A DNA stretch of 56,711 bases from DASQWC01 sp035640475 (GCA_035640475.1 DASQWC010000207.1:1-56711); one strand, 5' to 3'; positions 1 through 8,651 are shown, counted from the first letter of the stretch. Made by a program: numbers and translations. The notes: generated from the letters alone by a model not told the origin.

Positions 1-1007
1 CCGGCGGTATCGACGCTCGAGATGAGCCCGCCGGTCTGGTCATCAACGAACAGGACGTTCGCGCCGGGATGACGCAACTCGTCGGGTCCGAAGAGCTCGG
101 CGACGGCGACGGCGCCGATGACATCTTCACGCTCCGGTTCCTCAGCTCCGGGCCGATAGATCGGCGAGGCACCGACCACCGCCAGGCCGTCGGGGATCGC
201 AGCCACGGATGCACGTTGCGAGCCCGCGAGCGCCGACCGCACGGATGGCTGTGTGCGCATCTGATCCTCGCTGAAGATCAGATCATGAAACGTCGAAAAC
301 CTTACCCGGTCGGCCACATCGACGACGATGAGCGCAGGTTCGAGATTCTTGCCGATCGGCGGCGATGGAGAGCTCAAGTCGTCCACGAATGAGAACGACA
401 GATTGACCGCGCGCGCCACGAGCCTTTCCCGAGCGCGCTGAATCTCATCGCGAACCGAAGAAGCCGCGTCACCCAGCCTGCGCAGCTCTTCGTTGCGCTT
501 GTCGAGCGCGGCCACGCGTGACACCGATCCTCCGCCGGCCACAACGACGATCGCGAGCATCCCGACGAGCGCCGTCAGGACACGAAGACGGATCGAGTCG
601 CGCGAGGCGAGCCACGCCCAACCTCCGAGCAGGACAGATCCCACCGCGACGAGAGCGTGCGCACCGATCGATAGGTCGGCCACTCCCCCGCCGACGGCCG
701 CTCCCCATGCGGTACCGGCGGCTACCGCCGCACCTGCGACACCGTAGAGCTGCAGGCGGCGTCCGGCCCGGACGGCGGCCAGCGAAATGAGGAACAAACC
801 GACCAGCCGGAGCACGACGAGCACAGGCTCGTTGTCGTCGGCGAGAAACCTGCCGGCGTGAAGACCCTCGGCGACGCCGAACGCCAAAGCGCCCAGCGCA
901 CCGAACCACTCGGCACGGACGAGCGCCCATGCAAGCACGAGCCCGGCCGCGGCAATGCCGAGAGCTTGGAGCGTGAAGTGCAGCGGAATCGCGGTAGTCG
1001 TATCCAT
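1..1007 (-). CDS. Membrane sensor protein, N-terminal part (runs off the window)
   Basis: This frame stays open from the ATG at 1007 to the window edge, giving 335 residues without a stop. The first ~160 residues contain about six hydrophobic segments. A charged, coiled-coil-like stretch follows (about residues 165-195, with KRNEELRRLG), and then a soluble region (VVDVADRVRFST, IGAVAVAELFG) that resembles an extracytoplasmic ligand-sensing domain of the Cache/CHASE sort. The layout suits the N-terminus of a sensor kinase or cyclase, but the output domain lies outside the window, so the activity is unknown. The start is 9 nt after the stop of the upstream PDZ protease gene, so the two are probably co-transcribed. 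Confidence 0.6.
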   Translation of the reverse strand, partial: MDTTTAIPLHFTLQALGIAAAGLVLAWALVRAEWFGALGALAFGVAEGLHAGRFLADDNEPVLVVLRLVGLFLISLAAVRAGRRLQLYGVAGAAVAAGTAWGAAVGGGVADLSIGAHALVAVGSVLLGGWAWLASRDSIRLRVLTALVGMLAIVVVAGGGSVSRVAALDKRNEELRRLGDAASSVRDEIQRARERLVARAVNLSFSFVDDLSSPSPPIGKNLEPALIVVDVADRVRFSTFHDLIFSEDQMRTQPSVRSALAGSQRASVAAIPDGLAVVGASPIYRPGAEEPEREDVIGAVAVAELFGPDELRHPGANVLFVDDQTGGLISSVDTA

Positions 1008-1016
1008 CGCGATCGC

Positions 1017-2045
1017 CTAACGGCACATCCGCGCGTCCATGCCGCGCGTCGACTGCAGCGCCTTGATGGTTTGCTGGAGGTTGTCGACGCCCATCACGGG
1101 CATTCCTTTTGCGACGGCGCACGCCTGCTCGAGCTCGAGCGACGGGACAACGAAAAGATCCGCCTTCTCCCGGCGCGCGGACTCGACCTTCTGCCGGATG
1201 CCCCCGACCGGCCTGACCTCACCGTCGAAGCTGATCTCTCCGGTACCGGCAATCGTCCGCCCGGCGGCCAGATCCTTGGAGTCGACGAGATCGTAGATCC
1301 CGAGCGCGAACATCAACCCTGCGGACGGACCGCCGATGCCGAGCGAATTGATGCTGATGGCGAGCGGCAAGCGCACGTGAGGCACGTTCTCGAGCGTGAC
1401 ACCGATGATCGGATCGGCAGGGTTCTCCGGGCGCCCGACCGTTTGCGTGGTCACCTCGATCGTCTTCGATCCGCGCATGATGCGCAGCGTGATCGCGTCA
1501 CCGACTTTGTGCTGCTGAATTGCAGTTTTCAGATCGTCGGCGACCTTGACCGGCCGTCCGTCGGCGCCGACGACGACGTCTCCCCTGCGCAGCGTGCTCG
1601 ACGCCGGGACGCCGTTGCTCACCGCGGCGACGCGCGCTCCGGACGGCTCAACCTTGACGTCGTAGCCCAGCAGCTTGAGCGCGGCGGCCGCCGCGAGGAC
1701 GTGAGACTCGTCCATCTGCGCGGTCGTCCGCCTCTCGACCTCACGCTCGGACTGCCCGGCCGGGATGATCGCGGACCGGGACAAGATCGCGATCGAAGGA
1801 TCGACCCACCCCCGGACGGCCTCGGCGACACGGATCTCGTGAAGCGAAACCGTTGTGAGGAGCAGCTTCCCCCTCACCGCGGTCGTCTTCGCGCCCTTGA
1901 TGGTGATCAGGTTCGACACGTCCTGGGCCGGCCCCGGCGTCAGCGCGAAGTAGGGCACGTTGATGTTCAGGACGGCCACGAGCACGATTGCGACGCCGAC
2001 AAGCGCGGCTACACCACTCGGACGAGACGCGCGTACGCTCTTCAC
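1017..2045 (-). CDS. PDZ and Lon-like (S16) protease, YlbL family
   Basis: A 342-residue membrane-anchored protease. An N-terminal hydrophobic helix (residues ~10-30) is followed by a PDZ domain (~125-200, with TLRRGDVVVGADG) and an S16 Lon-type protease domain (~215-330). The catalytic Ser241 lies in GGPSAGLMFAL and the Lys286 in GGIRQKVESAR, so both members of the Ser-Lys dyad are present. YlbL-type proteins occur in Firmicutes and Actinomycetota and cleave membrane or cell-wall-related substrates; the substrate here is unknown. The start is GTG with AGAGGAAA 8 nt upstream. A small membrane protein may lie divergently upstream, and the downstream gene is a membrane sensor. Confidence 0.9.
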   Translation of the reverse strand: MKSVRASRPSGVAALVGVAIVLVAVLNINVPYFALTPGPAQDVSNLITIKGAKTTAVRGKLLLTTVSLHEIRVAEAVRGWVDPSIAILSRSAIIPAGQSEREVERRTTAQMDESHVLAAAAALKLLGYDVKVEPSGARVAAVSNGVPASSTLRRGDVVVGADGRPVKVADDLKTAIQQHKVGDAITLRIMRGSKTIEVTTQTVGRPENPADPIIGVTLENVPHVRLPLAISINSLGIGGPSAGLMFALGIYDLVDSKDLAAGRTIAGTGEISFDGEVRPVGGIRQKVESARREKADLFVVPSLELEQACAVAKGMPVMGVDNLQQTIKALQSTRGMDARMCR

Positions 2046-2069
2046 GTGAGTGATTTCCTCTCACCAAAT

Positions 2070-2222
2070 ATGCCTGACCGACCCGCGCAATACAGCGCGG
2101 CCGATGCGGGGCCGGGCCCCCTCGCGCGTCTGGTCGCCTTCGTCGTATCAGCCGGGCTGGCGTGGGCGATCGTGCTGGCCGTCGTGGCCTGGTTGCTGGG
2201 ACTCGTCTTCGCGCGCGGCTGA
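2070..2222 (+). CDS. Possible small membrane protein
   Basis: A 50-residue frame starting at ATG 2070. It has a polar N-terminus followed by one long hydrophobic helix (RLVAFVVSAGLAWAIVLAVV), then LLGLVFARG and a stop. It lies between the divergent PDZ protease and the convergent subtilase gene, where no other gene explains the sequence. An in-frame GTG at 2046 would add eight residues. No clear ribosome-binding site is visible. The hydrophobic pattern and the fit to the gap support it, but no family is recognised. Confidence 0.4.
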   Translation: MPDRPAQYSAADAGPGPLARLVAFVVSAGLAWAIVLAVVAWLLGLVFARG

Positions 2223-2228
2223 CCGCGC

Positions 2229-3509
2229 CTACCCGCGGCTCGCAGCGTGCCGCAGCAGCAGGAATCCGGCGATCGCCGCCGCCCCGGCTGCGCCCGCGCC
2301 GAGCAGCACCCACGGCAAGATGCCGCCGGACTCTTCGATCCGCTCGGCCGGCGTGGACGTTCCGGTCGCGGCCGCCGACGGTGCGCTCGACGGCGTCGAC
2401 GTCGTCGCCTCGATCGGCACGGGCAGGCGTCCGGGTGCGCCCCGAGTGCCGCTCGCGTTTGCCCCCGGCGCTCCGGTGGCCGACGATCCGGCGGCCGACG
2501 ATCCCGGACGACCAGGCCGGCCGGTGGCGCCGGCCTGGCCGAGCGTCGCGGCCTTCACGTCGAGTCGTCCCGCACCGAAAGTCGAGTCGCGCCCTCGGGG
2601 ACCGAGGTCTTTGGCCGTCGAGAGCAGGCGATTGACAGTCTGCTGCGGTGAGAGACCCATCCCGCGCAACAAAGCCGCCGCGCCGGCGACATGAGGTGCG
2701 GCCATCGACGTCCCCATTTGATACGCGTACTTCCGCTTGCCTGTGCGATCCCAGAACGTCGAAAGGATCATGTTCTTCTCGCCGCCGTCGTCGGTGCCGC
2801 CGGGAGCCGCGATACCCCACTCCGCAAAGCCGACGCCGGTCGCGTAGGGCGCGATGCGGTCGTCCGGCGTCGTGGCCGTCACGACGAGCGCCTTCGCTCC
2901 ACGCAACTCAGAGCGGAACAGACCGTCGTTGCCCGCAGACACGACGGGAATCACGCCTTTGCTCCATGCGTAGTTGACGGCGTCGGTGAGCGTTCCGCCA
3001 CTGAGAAACTCCACGATGACGTCCGCGCCGAGCGAGAGGTTCACAACCTGCGCGCCGTGATCGACCGCCCAATGAACGCCGTCCTCGATGTCGGACTGCG
3101 ATCCCGCTCCGTCCGTATCGAGAACGCGAATCGGCATGATCTTGGCCGCCGGCGCGACGCCGGCAACTCCCAGCCCGTTGTTGGCCACGGCGGCGACGAT
3201 GCCGGCGACGTGCGTGCCGTGGCCTTCCTCGTCACGGGGATCGAAGTCCTTGTCGACCACGTCGTAGCCGCCGACGATGTTCTTCGCGAGGTCCTCGTGG
3301 TTCGGATCGACGCCGGAGTCGATGATGGCGACGGTGACGCCCTTGCCGGTTCCGGCCGCCCAAGCTGCCCGAGCACGAATCTTTTGCATTCCCCACAGGG
3401 AATCGGCGAACTGGTCGGTCGCCGCCGAGGCCGTCGGCGCCACCACGGCCAGAAGCGCGCAGACGACAACGGCCGCGAGCGGGTGCCAGATCCTGGTGCG
3501 CATCAGCAT
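2229..3509 (-). CDS. Membrane-anchored subtilisin-like serine protease (S8)
   Basis: A 426-residue secreted protease. The signal peptide covers residues 1-29 with an ASA-type cleavage site. The peptidase S8 domain holds Asp64 (AIIDSGVDPNHEDL), His97 (EEGHGTHVAG), oxyanion Asn194 (SAGNDG) and Ser268 (GTSMAAPHVAG), so the triad is complete. A Gly/Pro/Thr-rich linker of about 80 residues follows. The C-terminus is one transmembrane helix (about 395-420) with a short basic tail. The overall plan resembles mycosins, the membrane subtilases of type VII secretion, but no ESX genes are in the window, so that link is not supported. It probably acts at the outer face of the membrane. Confidence 0.9.
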   Translation of the reverse strand: MLMRTRIWHPLAAVVVCALLAVVAPTASAATDQFADSLWGMQKIRARAAWAAGTGKGVTVAIIDSGVDPNHEDLAKNIVGGYDVVDKDFDPRDEEGHGTHVAGIVAAVANNGLGVAGVAPAAKIMPIRVLDTDGAGSQSDIEDGVHWAVDHGAQVVNLSLGADVIVEFLSGGTLTDAVNYAWSKGVIPVVSAGNDGLFRSELRGAKALVVTATTPDDRIAPYATGVGFAEWGIAAPGGTDDGGEKNMILSTFWDRTGKRKYAYQMGTSMAAPHVAGAAALLRGMGLSPQQTVNRLLSTAKDLGPRGRDSTFGAGRLDVKAATLGQAGATGRPGRPGSSAAGSSATGAPGANASGTRGAPGRLPVPIEATTSTPSSAPSAAATGTSTPAERIEESGGILPWVLLGAGAAGAAAIAGFLLLRHAASRG

Positions 3510-3624
3510 GAGTCCCTATCAGGAAACCGCAACTTGCCCTGTATCGGGGAAACGCCGCAGGCAACGCGCAGGTTTCGGCTCCCCTACCAGCGGTTTCGCC
3601 GCTCGCCCAACGAACCCGAGCCGA

Positions 3625-3630
3625 TACAAT
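3625..3630 (+). promoter_or_regulatory. -10 element (TACAAT), leaderless type
   Basis: TACAAT ends 6 nt before the GTG at 3637, so transcription would begin at or next to the start codon. No ribosome-binding site is present. It is one of a series of similarly placed hexamers in this window. Confidence 0.55.
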
Positions 3631-3636
3631 CGCCCT

Positions 3637-4656
3637 GTGATCCCCAAGCGCACGATCGGCTCGTCGGGTGTCGAGGTATCCGAGATCGGATTCGGCGCCT
3701 GGACGCTCGGGCTGGACTGGTGGGGCAAGGTCGATCCGGACGACGCGCGAAAGCTGGTCGGGCGGGCCGTCGACCTCGGTATCACGTTCTTCGACACGGC
3801 AGATACATACGGCGCCGGGCTGGGCGAGGAACGCTTGGGCCAAGCACTCAAGGGGCACCGCGACAACGTCGTCGTCGGGACGAAGTTCGGCTACGACATC
3901 ACCGTTGCGCACGACCAGTCTTCGCACTCCGAACGTCCGCAGCGCTGGGATCCCGAGTTCATTCGCGAGCGCTGCGACGAGTCACTCCGGCGCCTGCAGA
4001 CCGACGTCATCGACGTGTACGAGCTCCACAACCCACGCATGCCGCAGATCGCCGACGACGACATCTTCTCGACACTGGAAGAGCTCAAGGCCGCGGGGAA
4101 GGTCCGCGCGTACGGTGTCGCGCTCGGTCCGGCCATCGGCTGGGAGGCCGAAGGCGTGGAGGCGATCCGCAACCGCTCGATCGACGTCGTGCAAACCGTG
4201 TTCAATCTGCTCGAGCAACGCCCCGGCGACGTGTTCCTCGACGAGGCGGGCGGCAAGGTCGGAACGATCGCCCGCGTCCCGCACGCGTCCGATGCACTCG
4301 TCGGCAAGTTCAAGCGGGACGACCTCAACGACATGCTCTTTCCGGCCAGCGATCACCGCTCGTTCCGCAAGCGTGCATGGATGTCCCGAGCGCTCGCGAA
4401 GGTCGAGCAGCTCGACTTCCTCCTGGACGACCGAACGATCGGGCAGGCAGCGATTGCGTGGATCCTGGCCAACCCGGGCATCACGACCGTGCTGCCGACC
4501 GTCACGACGGCCGAGCAGCTCGAGGAGTTCGCAGGAGCGGCCGCGCGGCCGTTGACTTCAGAGGAATTCGACCGGGTACAGGATCTGTATTCGCGCGACT
4601 TCGGCCTGCCCCCCGAGAATGAGGACGAGCGGACCGAGCTGCGGGCGACCGTCTAG
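3637..4656 (+). CDS. Aldo/keto reductase
   Basis: A 339-residue NAD(P)H-dependent oxidoreductase of the aldo/keto reductase barrel family. The catalytic tetrad is visible: Asp and Tyr in FFDTADTYG, Lys in VVVGTKFGYD and His in DVYELHNP. The C-terminal part (IGQAAIAWILANPGITTVLP) is the usual cofactor-binding region. The frame is open upstream, but the GTG at 3637 begins a normal AKR N-terminus (MIPKRTIGSSGVEVSEIGFG) and sits 6 nt after a -10 hexamer, which fixes the start. The CBS-citrate synthase gene follows after 16 nt and may be co-transcribed. The substrate cannot be told from sequence. Confidence 0.92.
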   Translation: MIPKRTIGSSGVEVSEIGFGAWTLGLDWWGKVDPDDARKLVGRAVDLGITFFDTADTYGAGLGEERLGQALKGHRDNVVVGTKFGYDITVAHDQSSHSERPQRWDPEFIRERCDESLRRLQTDVIDVYELHNPRMPQIADDDIFSTLEELKAAGKVRAYGVALGPAIGWEAEGVEAIRNRSIDVVQTVFNLLEQRPGDVFLDEAGGKVGTIARVPHASDALVGKFKRDDLNDMLFPASDHRSFRKRAWMSRALAKVEQLDFLLDDRTIGQAAIAWILANPGITTVLPTVTTAEQLEEFAGAAARPLTSEEFDRVQDLYSRDFGLPPENEDERTELRATV

Positions 4657-4672
4657 AGGGAGGGGGTAAGGG

Positions 4673-6169
4673 GTGCCAGTCAATCTCGGCGAAGTGATGA
4701 CCCCCGACGCGCTGACAGTACCGACCGGCACGTCACTGGCTGACGCCGCGGCGGCGATGCGCGAGCGGATGGTCGGGTCGGTCGTCGTGCAGGACGACGG
4801 CCCCGTGCTGGGCATTCTCACGGAGCGCGACCTCGTCAAGGCGACGGCGGACGGCGCACATCCGACCGACGCGAAGGTCGAGAAGTGGATGACGCCGGAC
4901 CCCGTGACGATGCCGCCGGACGGCGACGTCACGCACGCGCTCGATCAGATGATCGATCACCACTTCCGGCACATCCCGATCGTCGACGGCGACAAGCTCG
5001 TCGGCATCGTCTCGTTCCGTCAGCTCATCGAGGCATCGAAGATCCGCAAGGTCGACCCCTGGGCGCCCGGCACGGGCAAGGGCCTCGAGAACATCACGGT
5101 CGCCGAGACGGAGCTCTCCTATATCGACGGTCAAGCCGGCCGGCTGATCTATCGCGGGTACAACGCCGTCGATCTGGCACTGAACAAGACGTTCGGCGAG
5201 GTCTGGCACCTGCTGCACTTCGGCGATTTCCCGAAGAACGACTCATTCGCGCGCAGGACGGCCGAGATGCGCCGCTCACCTCTCGACGTGAAGACGCTGC
5301 GCGATCTCGCCGAGTCACACGGAACGTTCATGGCAACGCTCGAGGCGGCCATTTCCGCTTGCGGCGCGACGTGGGGGCTCGAGTCCTGGCTCGAACGCGA
5401 CGTTGACGAGGTCCAAGAAGAAGCACTCCGTCTCGGCGCTGTGATGCCGACGCTCGTGTGCGCGCTGTGGCGTCTTGCCGAGGGAAACGAGCCGGTGGAT
5501 CCGGACCCGAGTCTCGACGACGCTGCGAACTACCTGTGGATGATGCACGGAGAGAAGCCCACCGACGAGCAGATCCTCGCGACGAACCAGTACCTCATCC
5601 TCCTCGCCGAGCACGGGATGAACGCATCCACGTTCACAGGGCGCGTGATCGCATCGACCGGCGCCGACGTCGGCTCGGCGGTCGCCGGCGCCGCCGGTGC
5701 TCTCTCCGGCCCGTTGCACGGCGGCGCGCCCTCGCTCGTGCTCGACATGCTCGACGAGATCGGCTCACCGGATAAAGCAGACGAGTGGGTCAAGGATGCG
5801 ATCGCCAAGGGCCGTCGGATCATGGGGTTCGGCCACCGCGTGTACAAAGCCGAGGACCCGCGAGCCGCCTGCTTCCGCGATACGTCGTCCGAGCTGCGCA
5901 GCGATCGCGTGACCCTTGCGAAAGCCGTCGAGGCTACGGTGCTCGAGGAACTGCGCGCCGCGAAGCCGGGCCGCGCGCTCTACACGAACGTCGAGTTCTG
6001 GTCGGCGGTCGTTCTCGAGCGCGCGGGCATTCCGCGTCCGTTGTTCACGGCAACGTTCTGCTGCTCACGGACGATCGGTTGGACGGCCCACATCCTGGAG
6101 CAAGTGCGCGACAACCGCCTCATCCGTCCCGACGCCGAATACGTCGGCCCGAAGGAACGCAAGCTCTAA
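4673..6169 (+). CDS. CBS-domain / citrate synthase fusion
   Basis: A 498-residue fusion. Residues ~5-125 are a pair of CBS domains (MTPDALTVPTGTSL then WMTPDPVTMPPDGDV), which normally bind adenine nucleotides. From ~138 (GLENITVAETELSYIDG) to the end it is a full-length type II citrate or 2-methylcitrate synthase, which condenses acetyl-CoA or propionyl-CoA with oxaloacetate. The two catalytic histidines are in LHGGAPS and GFGHRVYK. At the position of the catalytic Asp (NVDFYSG in E. coli GltA) this protein has Glu441 (NVEFWSA); I recall similar NVE-type sequences in the actinobacterial citrate synthase 2 (CitA) group, so this may be a subfamily trait. The GTG start has AGAGGGAGGGGG upstream. 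The CBS pair suggests allosteric control by energy charge (inference). Confidence 0.9.
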   Translation: MPVNLGEVMTPDALTVPTGTSLADAAAAMRERMVGSVVVQDDGPVLGILTERDLVKATADGAHPTDAKVEKWMTPDPVTMPPDGDVTHALDQMIDHHFRHIPIVDGDKLVGIVSFRQLIEASKIRKVDPWAPGTGKGLENITVAETELSYIDGQAGRLIYRGYNAVDLALNKTFGEVWHLLHFGDFPKNDSFARRTAEMRRSPLDVKTLRDLAESHGTFMATLEAAISACGATWGLESWLERDVDEVQEEALRLGAVMPTLVCALWRLAEGNEPVDPDPSLDDAANYLWMMHGEKPTDEQILATNQYLILLAEHGMNASTFTGRVIASTGADVGSAVAGAAGALSGPLHGGAPSLVLDMLDEIGSPDKADEWVKDAIAKGRRIMGFGHRVYKAEDPRAACFRDTSSELRSDRVTLAKAVEATVLEELRAAKPGRALYTNVEFWSAVVLERAGIPRPLFTATFCCSRTIGWTAHILEQVRDNRLIRPDAEYVGPKERKL

Positions 6170-6182
6170 CGCAACTGCTTCC

Positions 6183-6261
6183 GCGGGGGGTTCGGGGGGC
6201 GCAGCGCGCGAAGCGCGCGTGAGCGCCCCCGATCAACTGGGAGCGCGCGGGAGCGCGCAAA
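6183..6261. repeat. GC-rich palindromic dispersed repeat, copy A
   Basis: This intergenic element begins GCGGGGGGTTCGGGGGGCGC and continues through a variable loop to CGCCCCCGATCA and GGGAGCGCGCGGGAGCGCGC. The G-run and C-run halves can pair to form a hairpin, and the loop itself holds a smaller palindrome (CGCGCGAAGCGCGCG). A second copy with the same arms and a shorter loop lies at 20049-20116. It sits between two convergent genes and could also act as a bidirectional terminator. Confidence 0.75.
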
Positions 6262-6290
6262 GCAGGAGAACCGGCATAGCGCACCCCGAG

Positions 6291-6548
6291 CTATGCGCCG
6301 CGGCGTTCCCGGTGCAGCCATGCTCGCCGGCCCGACGGGTGCATTGCACGAGCGCGCGAGCGCGACGCGTCTCTGAGCGTCGTCTGCGTGTGATGGATCT
6401 TGTGCAGCGAGCGGCGCGTCTTCTCGAAGCGGATCAGCGAACGGCGGGCGGAGCGCCCGGACCGCTCCCACGCGACAAGGAACAGCACGGCCGCGACAAA
6501 CAAGGCGACTCCGCCGAGAAGAAAGAGCAGTCCGGCGAACGAACTCAC
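6291..6548 (-). CDS. Small single-pass membrane protein
   Basis: An 85-residue protein with an N-terminal transmembrane helix (residues ~4-26, LLFLLGGVALFVAAVLFLVA) and a basic cytoplasmic tail rich in Arg and His. The GTG start at 6548 lies 6 nt after TAGCAT (6555-6560), and a -35-like TTGAGG lies 17 bp further upstream (6578-6583), so a promoter supports this frame. No family is recognised. It converges on the citrate synthase gene and its promoter is divergent from the siroheme decarboxylase gene. Confidence 0.6.
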   Translation of the reverse strand: MSSFAGLLFLLGGVALFVAAVLFLVAWERSGRSARRSLIRFEKTRRSLHKIHHTQTTLRDASRSRARAMHPSGRRAWLHRERRGA

Positions 6549-6601
6549 CGAGGCATGCTAACGACGCAGGGAGCCAACCTCAATACGCCAGGTCGGCCCG
6601 G

Positions 6602-6607
6602 TACACT
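6602..6607 (+). promoter_or_regulatory. -10 element (TACACT), leaderless type
   Basis: TACACT ends 6 nt before the GTG of the siroheme decarboxylase gene at 6614. There is no ribosome-binding site between them. Confidence 0.6.
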
Positions 6608-6613
6608 CTGTTT

Positions 6614-7642
6614 GTGACTGATGTTCCAACCGGCATCGACCGCCGGCTTCTCAATGCGGTGCAGAAGGAGGTGCCGCTGGTTCCGGAGCCGTTCGCCGTG
6701 CTCGCAAAAGAGCTGGATACGGCCGAATCGGACGTCATCGAGCGCCTGAGCCGTTGGCGCGACGAGCGCCATGTGATCCGGCAGATCTCCGCAATCTTCG
6801 ACACGAGAAAGTTGGGATACCGTTCGACACTTGTCGCAATGAAGGTCCCGGCCGACAAGCTCGACGAAGCGGCGGAGATCGTCAACGCACATCCCGGCGT
6901 GTCGCACAACTACGAGCGCGATCACGAATTCAATCTCTGGTTCACGGTCGCAGTTCCGCCGGGGATGGATCTGGAGGGTCACATCGATCGGTTGCACGAG
7001 CTGACGGGGGCGACATCGACGCGTATCTTGCCGACACTGAAGATGTTCAAGATCGAAGTGCGTCTCGATATGGAGACGGGCGTCTCGAACGCGGACGGGC
7101 CGGCTCCCCCCAAGGTCGAGATCCCGCCCCTCACCGACGACGACATTCGCGCGATCCGCGGACTCCAAGTCGACATGCCGCTCGTATCGCGCCCGTTTGC
7201 CCTCGAGGCGGAAGCCGTCGGCATGACCGAAGACGAGTTGCTCTCCTACGGGCACAAGTTCGTCGCCGACGGACGGATGCGCCGCTGCGCAGCGATTCTC
7301 GCGCACCGGCGGGCCGGATTTCTCGCCAACGGCATGGGCGTTTGGAAGATGCCTGAGGAACGCGCCGGCGAGCTCGGTTATGAGATCGCGTCGTTCCCGC
7401 AAGTGACGCACTGCTACCAGCGTCCGACGTACGACGATTGGCCCTATCGCGTCTTCTCGATGGTGCATGCGCGTACTGCCGAGAAGGTACGCGAAGTCAT
7501 CGAAGGCATCTCAGAGAAGACCGGACTCGACGAGTACGACATCCTCTTCTCGACGCGCGAGTTCAAAAAGACGCGCGTGCCGTACTTCACCGGCGAGTAC
7601 GAAGCCTGGGAAGAGCGCTACCTCAATCCGACTCGGGTTTAG
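6614..7642 (+). CDS. Siroheme decarboxylase, fused AhbA/AhbB-type (Lrp/AsnC-like fold)
   Basis: A 342-residue protein made of two tandem Lrp/AsnC-like units, each with a winged-helix part and a ferredoxin-like ligand domain. It carries the signatures of siroheme decarboxylases rather than of amino-acid regulators: SHNYERDHEFNLWFTV (~97-112) in the first half, as in AhbA/NirD/NirG, and CYQRPTYDDWPYRVFSMV (~267-284) in the second, as in AhbB/NirL/NirH. The known family removes acetate carboxyls from siroheme to give 12,18-didecarboxysiroheme, used for heme d1 or for the alternative heme pathway. In most described systems the two halves are separate proteins forming a heterodimer. No other heme gene is in the window, so the pathway is not settled. 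The start is a leaderless GTG. The 3' end overlaps the convergent SDR gene by 20 nt. Confidence 0.82.
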   Translation: MTDVPTGIDRRLLNAVQKEVPLVPEPFAVLAKELDTAESDVIERLSRWRDERHVIRQISAIFDTRKLGYRSTLVAMKVPADKLDEAAEIVNAHPGVSHNYERDHEFNLWFTVAVPPGMDLEGHIDRLHELTGATSTRILPTLKMFKIEVRLDMETGVSNADGPAPPKVEIPPLTDDDIRAIRGLQVDMPLVSRPFALEAEAVGMTEDELLSYGHKFVADGRMRRCAAILAHRRAGFLANGMGVWKMPEERAGELGYEIASFPQVTHCYQRPTYDDWPYRVFSMVHARTAEKVREVIEGISEKTGLDEYDILFSTREFKKTRVPYFTGEYEAWEERYLNPTRV

Positions 7643-8651
7643 GCCGCCTTTTTCGAAAGGCCGAACCGAGCAGCACGGCTCCGAACGTCCCGCCGATCAG
7701 CGCTGCGCGCCGCGGACGGAAGCGTGCCCGTCCGAGTGCGACCCAGTCCTTGCGGGCGGCGGCCGCCTCGCGCATCGCATCCGCCGACGACCGCTCGAAT
7801 GCAAACCCGGCTCCCCTGATGCGGGCGTTCGACATCACCTGCGGGTACATCAGCGCGCCGATCTCGCCCGCCGGGACCGTGAGGCCGAGCTTGGACGTCC
7901 GGTCGAAAAGTCGCTTGGCGGCTTCGGCCCCGACGGAGACGCGGCGCTGTCCGTACACGTCCTCCTGGCGCGCGACGGTGTCGTCGGCACACACGTTGTA
8001 TGTGCCGCGGAGCTCGTTTCGCAGCGCGAACAGGACGGCGTCGGCGGCGTCGTCCTCGTGCACGGCCTGTGACTCGGGCGCATACCCGCGAATGACCAAC
8101 CGGACGGGTGACTCGATGGCCGGATTGGCGGGCAGGCCGGGCCCGCCGATCCAGGCGAATCGAAGCGTGGCGACGGCGACGTCTGGATGCGCGTCGGCGA
8201 AGTAGTTCACGACGCGCTCCGCCTCAGCTTTGCTCATCGGATAGGCGCTCGAGGGGTGCGGTCGCACGGGTGACTCCTCCGTCAGCGGGTAGTCGTTGTC
8301 GGCATGGTGCCCGTACACGGTGTGGCTGGACGAGAAGACGACGCTGTGGATGCCCGAACGCGCGGCGGCGGCCATCGCAGCGCGGGTGCCCGTCACGTTC
8401 ACGTCGTGGGTTTCGGCCGGATCCTTCGTGTTGACGTCCGCGAGATGGACGAGGGCGCCGCAGTCCGCGATTACCTCGCCGAGCTCGGATGATCGGACGT
8501 CGAGGTTGTAGAACTCGAGATTGCGCGTTGAGTACGACGGCTCGACGACATCGACACCGATGACGCGGGATACGTCTGCGTCGGCACCGAGCCGCTCGAC
8601 GACCTTGCGCCCCAGGTATCCGGACGCGCCCGTTACCGCAACGGTCTTCAT
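7623..8651 (-). CDS. NAD-dependent epimerase/dehydratase (extended SDR)
   Basis: A 342-residue extended short-chain dehydrogenase with a Rossmann fold. It shows the dinucleotide motif VTGASGYLG (6-14), the active-site region FSSSHTVYG and the YPMSK motif carrying the catalytic Tyr and Lys. The C-terminal ~50 residues are basic with a weakly hydrophobic stretch (AALIGGTFGAVLLG), which may be a membrane anchor. Members act on nucleotide sugars, sterols or similar alcohols; the substrate is unknown. ATG 8651 lies 10 nt after a TAGTGT -10 element that overlaps the -10 of the divergent DUF2342 gene. Confidence 0.88.
   Translation of the reverse strand: MKTVAVTGASGYLGRKVVERLGADADVSRVIGVDVVEPSYSTRNLEFYNLDVRSSELGEVIADCGALVHLADVNTKDPAETHDVNVTGTRAAMAAAARSGIHSVVFSSSHTVYGHHADNDYPLTEESPVRPHPSSAYPMSKAEAERVVNYFADAHPDVAVATLRFAWIGGPGLPANPAIESPVRLVIRGYAPESQAVHEDDAADAVLFALRNELRGTYNVCADDTVARQEDVYGQRRVSVGAEAAKRLFDRTSKLGLTVPAGEIGALMYPQVMSNARIRGAGFAFERSSADAMREAAAARKDWVALGRARFRPRRAALIGGTFGAVLLGSAFRKRRPKPESD

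Noticed and set aside
858..2222. Long plus-strand frame of 454 codons
   Set aside because: It is the opposite strand of the PDZ protease gene, rich in Arg/Asp/Gly with no domain; only its last 50 codons look real and are listed separately.
2691..4622. Long plus-strand frame of 643 codons
   Set aside because: It runs antisense to the subtilase and out of frame with the aldo/keto reductase; composition is Arg-rich shadow.
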